A program made the translations under genes and the position numbers. Under the pieces are notes generated by a model. That model was not told where the DNA came from. It was given only the letters and a program-made list of their open reading frames with translations, and ran no database searches. A stretch of 64,000 nt of DNA from Coccinella septempunctata (lineage: Eukaryota > Arthropoda > Insecta > Coleoptera > Coccinellidae), in the NCBI RefSeq assembly GCF_907165205.1, contig NC_058195.1, positions 6,076,001-6,140,000 of the forward strand, in the 5' to 3' direction. Positions 46,559 through 57,026 of the stretch are shown here, in pieces. Each line of letters opens with the position of its first letter. The first letter of the stretch is position 1.

Positions 46559-47169
46559 ATCCGAAACGTGAAATGATAGCGGAAGGAACACCAAAGACTC
46601 GAATGGAGTTGACTTTGTATTAAAGAAGTATTTAAAAAAGTTGTCGATATCCTCCTACTCAAACTCACATTTGTTCATTGCATGCTTTACCATCTCTTCG
46701 TAATTTTTTTAGAGTTACATCTATTCTCCCAATCATTGCGAAGAGCTCAATATTAACAGAATGCTTGTAAAGCTTCGAATCTCCAGTTCAGTATTCATTG
46801 AATATTTTATTTTTATTTAACATTAACTACTTATATTCTTCGAAAAAATTCATCGATGATAAGATTGTTGTTTTATTGTAAATATATTTATACTATTTTA
46901 TTACTGTTGGTATGTAAAATATTTTCTTTCTATAATAAAGCGATTTTTGAATTACCTCTTCTATTTTACTGCACGGTGGTGTTAGAATCTCGACAGAAAT
47001 TGACAAGGTGTCAATTTTCACTTTTTTCCTCTTTTATATGGACGTCAAGTTAATGTCTGATGGCATATGTATCTTGTCCTTATAGCATGGTGAAGTTTTT
47101 GGGGGAATCTGATCTTACGGATTCGTTAGCCAGCCAGAACCATGACTTTGTCTTAGCGGACAATGGAGT
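46559..47169. other. GGT 3' untranslated region and flank
   Basis: Contains an AATAAA signal at 46934-46939, 376 bases after the stop codon. No other gene is seen. Confidence 0.45.
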
Positions 47170-47199
47170 CGAAACTCATCTTCAAAGATTACCGGTTTG

Positions 47200-47475
47200 G
47201 AGGTCGGAGAAGAAGCCGCGGTAGTGGTGACGATTCTCCGCTGTTTTCTGCTCCCGATGGGTTTGCACGCCCATCAAAAATCGTACTTCCAGCGGGGAGA
47301 GTACAGGAAGGGGAAAAGGCACGGTGGTTCACCATTCTGGATTCTGCTCCCAACGTGTTTGCACGCCAACCAAGAATATTGCTTGGTTGCGCACCAGCTA
47401 GTACTGATTACAATAGGGAGAGAAGGGTCAGGACGGGGTGGGTTGAATCCCCTTTTGATTGGCAGTCTACCAAAC
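47200..47475. repeat. GC-rich dispersed repeat, family G copy 2 (two tandem units)
   Basis: Two successive units carry TTCTGCTCCC then TGGGTTTGCACGCC or CGTGTTTGCACGCC, then AAAATCGTACT or AAGAATATTGC. They match the single unit at 9730-9930. The 93- to 107-codon frames open here are probably composition-driven. The region falls between the convergent GGT and yellow-family genes. Confidence 0.6.
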
Positions 47476-47676
47476 TAGGCAGATAAATAGTTTTAGATTT
47501 GCCTTAATATTCACAAGAGGGCTGTGGTTCAAAGTACCTAGAAATTTTATATTTCATACTATTATTTATATTTTCTCTTCAAGTAAATAAGCTTTGTCTG
47601 CAGTTCTAAGGCATTTATCTGAAAGCAACCATAGAACATCTATCAACAGAAATAACGTTCAAAAAAATATTATAAC

Positions 47677-47682
47677 TTTATT
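47677..47682 (-). terminator. poly(A) signal of the yellow-family gene
   Basis: AATAAA on the minus strand, 110 bases after the stop codon. Confidence 0.6.
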
Positions 47683-47791
47683 ACCACCTGAACGTAAAAA
47701 ATGATTTTTAACCAACAAATACATATTATCTTCACTTAGTCGAAAATTTTTGGTTTTTAAAGTTTCAGACTTTCAACAAAATATGTCAAAT

Positions 47792-50760
47792 TCACAAAAA
47801 TTGTTGGTATTTGTTATAAGAATTCGGTCGGAGTTGAATCAGTCGCAAATTTATTTCCCCAGCGGAGACATTCCTCAAGAAAAATTTCTGAAAACGTGTT
47901 GACAATAAGTAGATACTTCCATCTCTATTACTCCATCTGATTTCTGCAGGAAACTGAAGAAGTTTAGGACTGAAAGCAGCCAAGCTGAAATAAAGCAAAA
48001 TTATACATCTATATGTTAGTTTACCACAGAGAATAGTCGATACACGTTACGTTTTATAGTTTCTGAGATGCATCGACTTTGGGACAGACTGTACTTTTGA
48101 TCAGGGTAATGTACGACATCAAATTAACTCACGTTTGTTTGTTGCTAATGGGATTCCATGTTGCAAGAGAGGTTTCAGTGAGGGGACTGAAATAAAGAGT
48201 GTCATCTCGTTCATCAACTGTCAAACCGAGACCCTGTGATGCCTTCTTTCCTACAACTTCAATGGGTAATGCTTCATTTTCGGCTGGTGGTCCTTTTGTT
48301 AGGGCAGAAGTTCGAATACTGTAGATTCTGCAGTAGTAAGACCAATGACAGTGAGAATTAGGTGAATGGATCAAGTTAAAATTATTCACCTATCAGTTGC
48401 TAATGGTTGGAAGTATAAGGTAGCAAGTTTGGGCGAGAATGCCAGTCCTACAACTCCATCCATCAGTGTGAACGTTTCTCCTTGTATGGTGTAATCGGAG
48501 AAATCAGGGTCTGGATACATTGTTGGATGAATCAGTCGCCATGCTGTATCTTGGGCAGAATTATATACAACGATACCTAGAACAAGCATGGGATCAGAAA
48601 AGTGACTATTGGCTGGGACGCTAGTGAAGAAAATCTTATATGGTTTGGAGAGAGACTCAGCCGCTTAGGTGGCGCTGTAGTCGAGTCAAATGTTTATGTC
48701 TTCAACAGCTTTAATTCATTCCATTTAAGTGAAAATTCATTGATTTCATAACTGTTCCATAGCAGGACAACGTCTGTGGAGTTGACTAGTGTGATGTAAA
48801 ATTCAAACATAGATGTATTTACCAGGAGAAGCAGTATCGGAAATGTAGACGAACGCCTTGTCACAAGCACCCTGCAAGCTCTCGTCTATCACCAGATTTG
48901 TCAGCAGAGAATTAGGTCTCAGGACTTGCCTTGGAAAGACAACAGTGCGAACAACACGGTCGGTGCGTAGATCAAAAATCATGATTTTAGGTGGACACAC
49001 TGGTCTAAAGTCTTCCAAGGACGTCATCACACCAGAATCCAAGACCTTAAAGAACAGAATCATCAGTATATCTTCATATAAGTAACCTGGATAGTTTCCA
49101 AAGAAATTTCAACTACTGGTAGATTCGGGTGACTTGGGACAGTCCTGTAACTTAGGACAATTACCCCCCTTGCAGATTTCTTTGTTTCTTACCATTTATG
49201 AGTGAAGGGACAAGTTATAAGATTGTGTAGCGTCTTTTCGGTTAGTTTAACAATTAATTCATGTTGAGTTTGCCGTGACCAGAGCGTTTGAATTGACAGG
49301 AAAAATTAAAGAATTCAGGAGAGTAAAAACGCGTACTTTTGGCCCTTATAATTTCTAGTGTCCTGTACATGTATTTCACTTTGTGGATGTGTAATTTTTT
49401 GCTGAATACGTGGGATATTGGGATATTAGATATGTCATGAAACAAGGTTGTTTACAAATCAAACGGCAACACGGATCTCCTTCATTTATTTTGTTGTTTC
49501 ATAGGGTGACTTGGGACAATGCCGAATAGATACAAGCGGCGCATTGGCAGCAGGAAATATGCCGATTTTTCGCAGGATATTATTATTTACGTTATTTCCA
49601 CAAAGAAATCACCAAAGAATGAAAAAAATCAAAGTTTCTTCGTTTTGTTTAGTTTTTTTACATTTGAGTTGCAATATATTTACTTTCGCTGTAATAGGGG
49701 TTTATCATTTAATTTGCTTACCGAATTTCAACTATATAATCACAAATTCTAATTTTTCAAAACTATACGCCGTCCCAAGTCGGCTTATTTCATTTGAGAG
49801 TTGAGGAATCATTGAATTTTAACTTGTGTCCCAAGCGTCCCAACTCGGTGAGTGACTTAGGACAAGTATATTTCATTTTTTCGAATTTATATCCGAATTA
49901 TGAGGCAGGGTATATATCCTAGTCAATAGTCTGAGTCATTAAGCATATTTGAACCTCTTTCTCACATGAAAATAGGTCACCGGTTTTGAAATATAACAAG
50001 TTGAATTTCAGAATCGTCCCAAGTCACCCGAATTTTTCGGAAACTGCCAAAATTGGAACCAATTTCATTGAAGCACATTAATTCCCTCAAAGCTCTTGAC
50101 AGGAGACACTCACCCAAAGTCTATCGCAGGAATCTTGTCTGATCCTGTAGACAGAGACAAGTTCTGAACAGCTACTAACATTACCAGTACCAGCAGAATG
50201 AAAAGACCAATCCGGATAAGCCTGCAATATAGGACTTGAACCAGGAGGAGTATTGCGTGGAATTGTTGCAAGTGTTGCTGGAACTCCGGACCTTAGACGT
50301 GGCATAGCCAAAAAATATCGATCACGGGTTATCTCTAACCCAGTGAACACTGTATTTTCGGGTCTGAAATCAAGAAATAAATATTGTATTAGACTTACTT
50401 GGCTTTCTGTCAATGATTATTATTCTTCACAATAATCAGAATCTCAAATTTAACAGCACACCCTGTACAGGCAATCAAACAATGACTTTGAAGGTATAGA
50501 ATTATAAAATTGAAAATGGCGTAAAATTTAGTAAACTTGATATTAATGAAATTATGTGTATGAAAGCCTCCGAAGTTTGAATACACAATTGTTAGAAAGA
50601 AACGATCCATTTACATATTAACTACTCACCTGAATGTACCTAATCCTCTATAATTATAAGGAAGGTTGAAATCAAGGAAATTCCATTGATTCACAATATT
50701 CAAATCCAGGGCATGGGTACTAAGTACAAGTGTCATTAAGACCATTAATTTTTCCATCAT
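47792..50760 (-). CDS. yellow/MRJP-family secreted protein, six exons
   Basis: Exons in transcription order are 50760-50630, 50363-50114, 49045-48823, 48576-48390, 48327-48133 and 47984-47792. They join in frame to 392 residues. The N-terminus (MMEKLMVLMTLVLSTHALDL) is a signal peptide. Family landmarks follow: IVNQWNFLDF, GLEITRDRYFLAMPRLRSGV, CDRLWVLDSG across the exon 2/3 border, then GLAFSPKLATLYFQPLATDR and QGLGLTVDERDDTLYFS. The MRJP domain spans most of the chain. Yellow proteins are secreted, and some act in cuticle pigmentation or melanisation. I cannot assign a yellow subfamily. The gene is complete with normal splice sites and runs toward the GGT 3' end. Intron 2 contains copy B of the pogo-like element. 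The two first codons are both ATG. Confidence 0.92.
49119..50034 (+). mobile_element. pogo/Tigger-like non-autonomous element, copy B (both ends present)
   Basis: Begins GGTAGATTCGGGTGACTTGG and ends GTCCCAAGTCACCCGAAT, giving inverted ends of about 18 bases. A plus-strand ATG at 49519 encodes MPNRYKRRIGSRKYADF, the start of a psq-type DNA-binding domain of pogo/Tigger transposases. The match fades after about 38 codons. The terminal motif also lies inside, directly before that ATG (GGGTGACTTGGGACAATG). It lies in yellow-family intron 2. Confidence 0.78.
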
Positions 50761-51015
50761 GGTATCTGAAAAAGATCGTGAATTTACACAGAGAGACAGA
50801 TACTGGCTACGCTACGAAGTGACTCGAGTACTTCTGATCTCCTATTGCACCTCCTTTGCTATATCTTTTTGTACTAGTATCGGCTTACTAGACCTTAAAG
50901 GACAAAACAAGAGGTGAAAATGAGGGGTAACAGAACGATTTCTGGAAGTCAGGATGGTTCCGAGCGAAGGAGGGTGAACCCCAAGTTCTCAAGACCGTGA
51001 AACAGTGATTTTACT

Positions 51016-51165
51016 GTGACGAAGCACAAGTGTCATCTTTGTGACGAAGCACAAGTGTCATCTTTGTGACGAAGCACAAGTGTCATCTATGCGACGAAGC
51101 ACAAGTGTCATCTTTGTGACGAAACACAAGTGTCACTCATGTGACGAGGCACAAGTGTTCATGTC
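51016..51165 (+). repeat. 25-base tandem repeat, six units (left arm)
   Basis: GTGACGAAGCACAAGTGTCA recurs at 51016, 51041, 51066, 51091, 51116 and 51141, a strict 25-base period. The unit appears as reverse complement at 53640-53800. Confidence 0.95.
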
Positions 51166-51169
51166 ACTT

Positions 51170-51592
51170 TCACACAAATATATTCTGTAAACTCTTTCTC
51201 AGAATATTTTCCAAACTGTAACAATATTTCGGAGTTTCAAACCAGGACGCGGTGAAAAGTAATATCAAGGTTTGGGCGATATCAAACACAAAGAAAAGTG
51301 AATGTTGTCTATTGTAAGGTAAAAGAACATTCCGTTTACGCAATAATGTTCCACCATCATTCAACTGCTGAAAAAAATACTCGATAATGTTCTCAGACAA
51401 ATAACCGTCGTACTCTAGTTGGTGTGGAAACCGTTTGATTAGTACCCTGATTGGTGAGAAATCACGATATATCATTGCTTCAGACCTATCCATCAAATAT
51501 GTATGAGGTTTTGAACACGAAACTTGTGCCAAAAACGCTATCAACCTATTCAATCTATTTAAAGATTCAATCTTGAGCAAGACCATCATCAT
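51170..51592 (-). CDS. 140-codon open frame of unknown function
   Basis: Open from an ATG at 51592 to a stop at 51170, which directly adjoins the 25-base repeat array. The protein has a mixed N-terminal part (with EYFFQQLNDGGTLLRKRN in the middle) and a hydrophobic stretch near residues 100-118 (FFVFDIAQTLILLFTASWF) that could be a membrane helix. I do not recognise the family. It lies within the segment bounded by the inverted 25-base arrays and could belong to that element. The length is moderately unusual for chance in this AT-rich sequence, but no other coding evidence exists. Confidence 0.25.
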   Translation of the reverse strand: MMMVLLKIESLNRLNRLIAFLAQVSCSKPHTYLMDRSEAMIYRDFSPIRVLIKRFPHQLEYDGYLSENIIEYFFQQLNDGGTLLRKRNVLLPYNRQHSLFFVFDIAQTLILLFTASWFETPKYCYSLENILRKSLQNIFV

Positions 51593-51739
51593 ATGGATGT
51601 TTTATTCAACTGCTTTGGAGATTATGATATACATTTTTTTCTTCGCCTTCTGTAGGCCTGTTCGATTACTGCTGGTAGGAACGCTGAAAAGAATAAGCCA
51701 AACAGATAGGCAGCGCTACATGAACAAACGAAAGCGATC

Positions 51740-51850
51740 AAAACAAACGGAACACTTATAAAAAATATACGCTATGCTAATGACATTGCCATTGTTGCAG
51801 ATAAACTGGATAATTTGCAAGAATTTCTCCATAATGTAGACGGTTCTTTG
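51740..51850 (+). mobile_element. LINE reverse transcriptase remnant
   Basis: The frame GTLIKNIRYANDIAIVADKL is the reverse transcriptase box with the catalytic YADD reduced to YAND, as in Jockey/R1/RTE-type LINEs (typical form IRYADDIAIVA). It is a fragment of about 35 codons flanked by unrelated sequence, so it cannot act. Confidence 0.7.
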
Positions 51851-52391
51851 GCTAGTTAAGTTGAAATGTTTTTTTGCAGGATATATGGTCAATACAGCTC
51901 TGGGCTAGAACTTGTGCATTCATTAGTCATGATTGACATAGTGTATGCACATAAATTTGCAGCGGCCTATAGATAGGTTGTCAAGGTGTCATTTCATTAA
52001 AAATAGTTCTCTCTAAAAATCTACACTCAATCAAAGTTATTTTTTGTGAGCATAATCGATCTAGCACAATAATTAGCTGAATAATTATAGGTTCCTTGTG
52101 CAAGGTTTATTACACAAGTAGGTAAACGGTCTTTTTGCATTTTGGCCTGCGTAACTATAAGAGTGATCTTCTAAAGTTAGATTTTTAAGATACTATAACA
52201 ACCTAAGTAGATTGTACGACATTTCTTTGAATTCATATAGACAGGAATCTACGCTGGTCGGCTCATACTGATGTTTCATGTAAAAAACTAATATTTCTTT
52301 AACACTAGGTTCATTATGCAATCATGCAAACCAACATTTGTATCCAACGAAATATCACCACTGCCTTGTATCCATATCTTCCCATCTTCAT

Positions 52392-53612
52392 GAATTCCCA
52401 AAAGATGAAATCAATTAAAAGTTCCTCAAGACCGAACGGTTGTGCCGAAATGAATGAAATTCTCAGATTTATTACTAGATGAGTTGCTCTTTTAGAATAT
52501 GTATCACATTTAGATCTGCGATAATTTTCCTGGAAGAAAAACTACTCGCAATTTGACCATCGAAAAATTCCCAAAAAGGTGGGGTCAGTTGAAACTTCCT
52601 CAAGACCGAGCGGTTGTGCGGAAATGGATGAAATTCTCAGATTTTTCACTAGAAGAGTTGATCTTTCAGAATATGTATCACTTTTAGATGTGCGATAATT
52701 TTCCTGGAAGAAAAACTACTCGCAAGTTGACCATCGAAAAATTCCCAAAAAGGTGGGGTCAGTTGAAACTTCCTCAAGACCGAGCGGTTGTGCGGAAATG
52801 AATGAAATTCTCAGATTTTTTACTAGAGGAGTTGATCTTTCAGAATATGTATCACATTTTGATCTGCGATAATTTTCCTGGAAGAAAAACTACTCGCAAG
52901 TTGACCATCGAAAAATTCCCAAAAAGATGGTGTCAGTTGAAACTTCCTCAAGACCGAACGGTTGTGCCGAAATGGATGAAATTCTCAGATTTTTTACTAG
53001 AAGAGTTGCTCTTTCAGAATATGTATCACATTTAGACGTGCGATAATTTTTCTGGAAGAAAAACTACTCGCAAGTTGACCATCGAAAAATCCCCAAAAAG
53101 ATGGGGTCAGTTGAAACTTCCTCAAGACCGAACGGTTGTGCCGAAATGGATGAAATTCTCAGATTTTTTACTAGAAGAGTTGCTCTTTCAGAATATGTAT
53201 CACATATAGACGTGCGATAATTTTTCTGGAAGAAAAACTACTCGCAAGTTGCCCATCGAAAAATCCCCAAAAAGATGGGGTCAGTTGAAACTTCCTCAAG
53301 ACCGAACGGTTGTGCCGAAATGGATAAAATTCTCAGATTTTGTACTAGAAGAATTGCTTTTTCAGAATATGTATCACATTTAGACCTGCGATAATTTTCC
53401 TGGAAGAAAAACTACTCGCAAGTTGACCATCTAAAAATTCCCAAAAAGATGGGGTCAGTTGAAACCTCCTCAAGACCAAACGGTTGTGCCGAAATGAATG
53501 AAATTCTCAGATTTATTACTAGAAGAGGTGCTCTTTTTGAATATCCATCACATTCAGAACTGCGATAATTTTCCTTGGAAGAAAAACGACTCGAAACTTT
53601 ACCTTCGAAATT
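52392..53612. repeat. 174-bp satellite-like tandem array 2 (seven units)
   Basis: The marker GTCAGTTGAAAC recurs at 52584, 52758, 52932, 53106, 53280 and 53454, with exactly 174 bases between neighbours. Each unit has CTCAAGACCGAACGGTTGTG, CTCAGATTTTTTACTAGAAG and GATAATTTTCCTGGAAGAAA. Units are more alike than those of array 1. The array lies within the arms of the 25-base inverted repeats. Confidence 0.95.
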
Positions 53613-53639
53613 CGATGTAAATTTTCTCTGATCATCGAT

Positions 53640-53800
53640 CGTCACATAGGTGACACTTATGCGACGGACACAGATGACACTTTTGCTTCGTCTCACAAGT
53701 GGCACTTGTGAGTCGTAGGGCACAGATGACACTTGTGCATCGTCCCATAAGTGACACTTATGAGTTGTTTCATAGGCGACTCTTGTGATTCAACTCATGT
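53640..53800 (-). repeat. 25-base tandem repeat, about six units (right arm, inverted)
   Basis: Units such as CAGATGACACTTTTGCTTCG are the reverse complement of the left-arm unit at 51016. The TGAC-like marker falls at 53651, 53675, 53700, 53727, 53752 and 53777. The right arm is more diverged than the left. Confidence 0.85.
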
Positions 53801-55745
53801 TCGATGGTTTGCCTCCGATGGCAAATGGAAATATGATATTAAGAAATACCAAACAGGAAAAAATCCATTTTTTGGTTATTCTGAGGTCGTTTAAGTGAAC
53901 AAAAGCGACAACTGCAGTTTAATTCGGCCCTTCGTGATAAAACATAGGCATTTTTTCTTTCATCGTTGAGGTTTCAAAGGAGAAAATGAGCAAGGGTGGA
54001 GTTGAATTTTGACTTGTTGAAAATACAATGATAATAATAAATTTCGCTTGAAAAGAATTACTGTTTATTTAACAGTTAACATTTTTGTTGCAGAAAAAAT
54101 TAAAAATCGTTCTCTGCGTTTTCTTCCATGAATCTGCGGTGTCCTTGAAAATTGGTGAATGGAAACTTACGAGTTCTCTTGAATTATATTAACTCACTTC
54201 TGATTCATACTTAATTTTCCGATCAACCACATAATGCTAACAATTTTTTCTAGCAATTGTGTTTGGCCCTGGATCAAACGAATCTAAAGGTATTTAACAT
54301 GACTCAGCTTCTGCTTTTTCAGTAAAAAAATAATACTCACCCCAAAAAATGTTCTTGAATGTAACCACTGTCGCACAAAAAGATCCGGCAATTCTTAGAA
54401 CACTAGAGGCGTGTTCGCGATCAATCAGAACCTTTCGATTTGAAATATCCGTTTAATGTTTCACTTATCTGAATATACATGTAATTCAGTATCTAAGTGC
54501 TTTCTCTACCCCCTCTTGGGGAACGACCTCGAAGGTTGTCACGGTGCGTGACACACCCGCGAAACTAATCCTATTCCGTACACCTAGCATTTGATATATG
54601 CACTGATAAAAAAACACCTCTTTTCTCTTTTCGTACGCGAGATGAATTGAACCTAGCGAACCAGATGTGGAAGATTCAAAATGAATCTGAAATCATGCAG
54701 TCGTTCTTCTTAAGCTCAACAAAAATTAGACGAAGAAGAACTTTAGGTTCATTTTCAGTATGAAATGATGAGAAGATCCTTCCTCATCAAAATTATTGAT
54801 GTGAAAGTATTCAGTTTATTTGTATTGTAACATACGAATCTTCTGAATACGCCACTGTGCTACAGTCTCTTCGAGCCGCTGAAAAACATTGCGTTCAACG
54901 CGGAAAAGTCTAGAAGCCCTCAGCTTTTCCGGAACATTCTCCAACAGGGAAGTATCGATATGAAAGATATGCGTGGTGGTTTCCGGGGCAGCTTTTTCTG
55001 AATTAAGTTGAGTAGGTAAGGTTTTCGTGTAACATTCATTTCTATATCATGAAAAGATGACGAATAATATCGATTTTTTCTAGATAAGTCGTTGATTTCA
55101 GGCTTTTATGGATGAGAACTGAAAATCAGATGAAGATTCGTATCAGCTCTCATTTTTCATCGAAAAAAATTTCGCAAATAACCATTAATTCGAATCTTTT
55201 TCTGATTTTCTTGTGCAAATTCTTCAAAAATGTTTGTTTAGAGGCTATAGTTTGTTTAGAGGCTATAGTTCAGAAGGCTGTGGTCAAAATTATAAAACAG
55301 GTATTTAATTGAAACATATTCAACATTAATTAAGACATATTGAGCATGTGTACACTCAGCTACCTAGTTTGAATCAAAAACCCCTCCGAACGTCAGCCCA
55401 CCTATGGGCTAAAACATGAACTATTCATTGGTACCATGGAGATAAAGGAAGTTTATCTACCTTCATGATTGATACATATTTCAGGCACGGAGGTCTGTAA
55501 GCAACGATATTTTCTTTCTTTCTACTCTTCATAGTTTTCTTTCTCTCCCACAGTGAAAGTGACCCAGAAACCTAAGACTAACACTAACAACAAAGAATTT
55601 GCTGTATCTCTTTGGTTAACCATAAATGAGTGATCATATGTCATGTGGATAACCTCACATATCAAATGTCAAATATAACATTTTAAACCTAAACGGAGAC
55701 AACCTGATTTACCTGATCTTAATTCTTAAATGACTCTTGAATAAG
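53801..55745. other. intergenic sequence upstream of mRpL38
   Basis: No gene is supported. A 66-codon plus frame (55112-55312) has no domain. The last few hundred bases presumably hold the mRpL38 promoter; no TATA box is seen. Confidence 0.35.
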
Positions 55746-57021
55746 ATGAGTCTACCCTCTCTGCATCACTTTCGCTTTTCCAATTTAGTACTGAAAACCG
55801 CTATTGGGCTTCAAATATGTCCAAAAAGATATGGACATCATATAAGAGGAAAACCTCCAGGCAAAGCGCGAAGCATTGATCAAAGATTAGAAGGTGAAAA
55901 ACCTGATATATGTGAAATTTTTACATTCTACTATTTCTATTATTCTAGAACTCAATTATAAAGACCCTGAACTGTCCAGACGCATTGACATAGGATTACC
56001 GTTAGGTAGACCGAGTGAGAAAACTAAGCAAAAACAAATAGAATTTCTGAAAAATGTCCGACAAAATATGAAAATGGAAAAGGAATCTAGGAATAAAACA
56101 TTGAGGATTGATTTGGATGAAACTTACAAAGAATGGTCAGCAACAGTAGCACCACAGTTTATAAAAACTATTGCCGATCACTATGGTATATTCAGAGACC
56201 TTTATGGAGACGCCTACTTCAATCCAAAAGTAGCTTTAAATGTCTCATTTTCTTCTGGTGATGTTTTACACCCAGTATACTATGGTAATACGATTAAACC
56301 TAGTGATGCCCAAGAGAAACCTCAATTGAGTTTTGTCTGTGAAAAAGATACTTTATGGACATTAATCTTAACCAATCTTGATGGACATTTTACTGAAAGT
56401 GAGAAGGAATATGTGCACTGGTTTGTCGGTAATATTCCAGAGGCAAATATAGAGGGAGGTGAAACTATAGTTAATTATTTACAACCCTTCCCACCTAAAG
56501 GTACTGGGTACCATAGATTTGCATTCGTTTTGTATAAACAAGACAAAAGAATTGACTTTTCCAATTTGAGATGTAATGATATTAGCGATTATGATTTACA
56601 AGCAAGAACTTTCTCTACTCTAGAGTTTTATAGACAGCATCAGGATCATATGACACCAGCAGGCCTAGCATTCTTTCAATCTCATTGGGAGGCATCACTG
56701 AAAGATTTTTATCATGATAAATTACAAATGAAGGAGCCTAGGTTTGAATATGATTTTGAGCCACCCTACATTCGTCCTCAGGAATGGTTCCCCTTACGCA
56801 TGCCCTTCAATCTGTACATGGATAAATACAGAGATCCCAAAAAAATCAACAAAGAATTTCTTGAGAGGAAGATGCAGAAAGTGCATCCATTCAAAGATCT
56901 ATCAACTCCTCTTCCATTTCCTAATGCAGAACCATGGAGCAAACAATACATACCTTCATGGTTGAAATTGGAAATTACAAAGTCTAGGCTTAAATGGGGT
57001 AGAATTAATGACATTGAATGA
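55746..57021 (+). CDS. mRpL38: mitochondrial large ribosomal subunit protein L38 (mRpL38)
   Basis: Exon 1 (55746-55893) and exon 2 (55949-57021) are separated by a 55-base intron with a GTGAAA donor and TTCTAG acceptor. The 406-residue product is close to the insect family length. The first 30 or so residues are basic and lack acidic residues, fitting a mitochondrial targeting sequence. The family start GKPPGKARSIDQRLE/ELNYKDPEL spans the splice junction. The central part (about 150-330) is a PEBP-like domain with YVHWFVGNIP and YHRFAFVLYKQ. mRpL38 is a structural protein on the mitochondrial 39S subunit that carries this PEBP-like fold. The gene appears complete and intact. An ATG four codons after a non-ATG in-frame extension is the first start. 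The stop codon overlaps an AATAAA at 57021. Confidence 0.95.
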
Positions 57022-57026
57022 ATAAA
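57021..57026 (+). terminator. AATAAA overlapping the mRpL38 stop codon
   Basis: The last A of the TGA stop is the first base of AATAAA. Further AATAAA-type signals follow near 57249 and 57268, and one of these is more likely used. Confidence 0.35.

Noticed and set aside
47163..47486. 107- and 93-codon frames between GGT and the yellow-family gene
   Set aside because: They lie in a dispersed GC-rich repeat and overlap each other in different frames, which fits composition and not coding.
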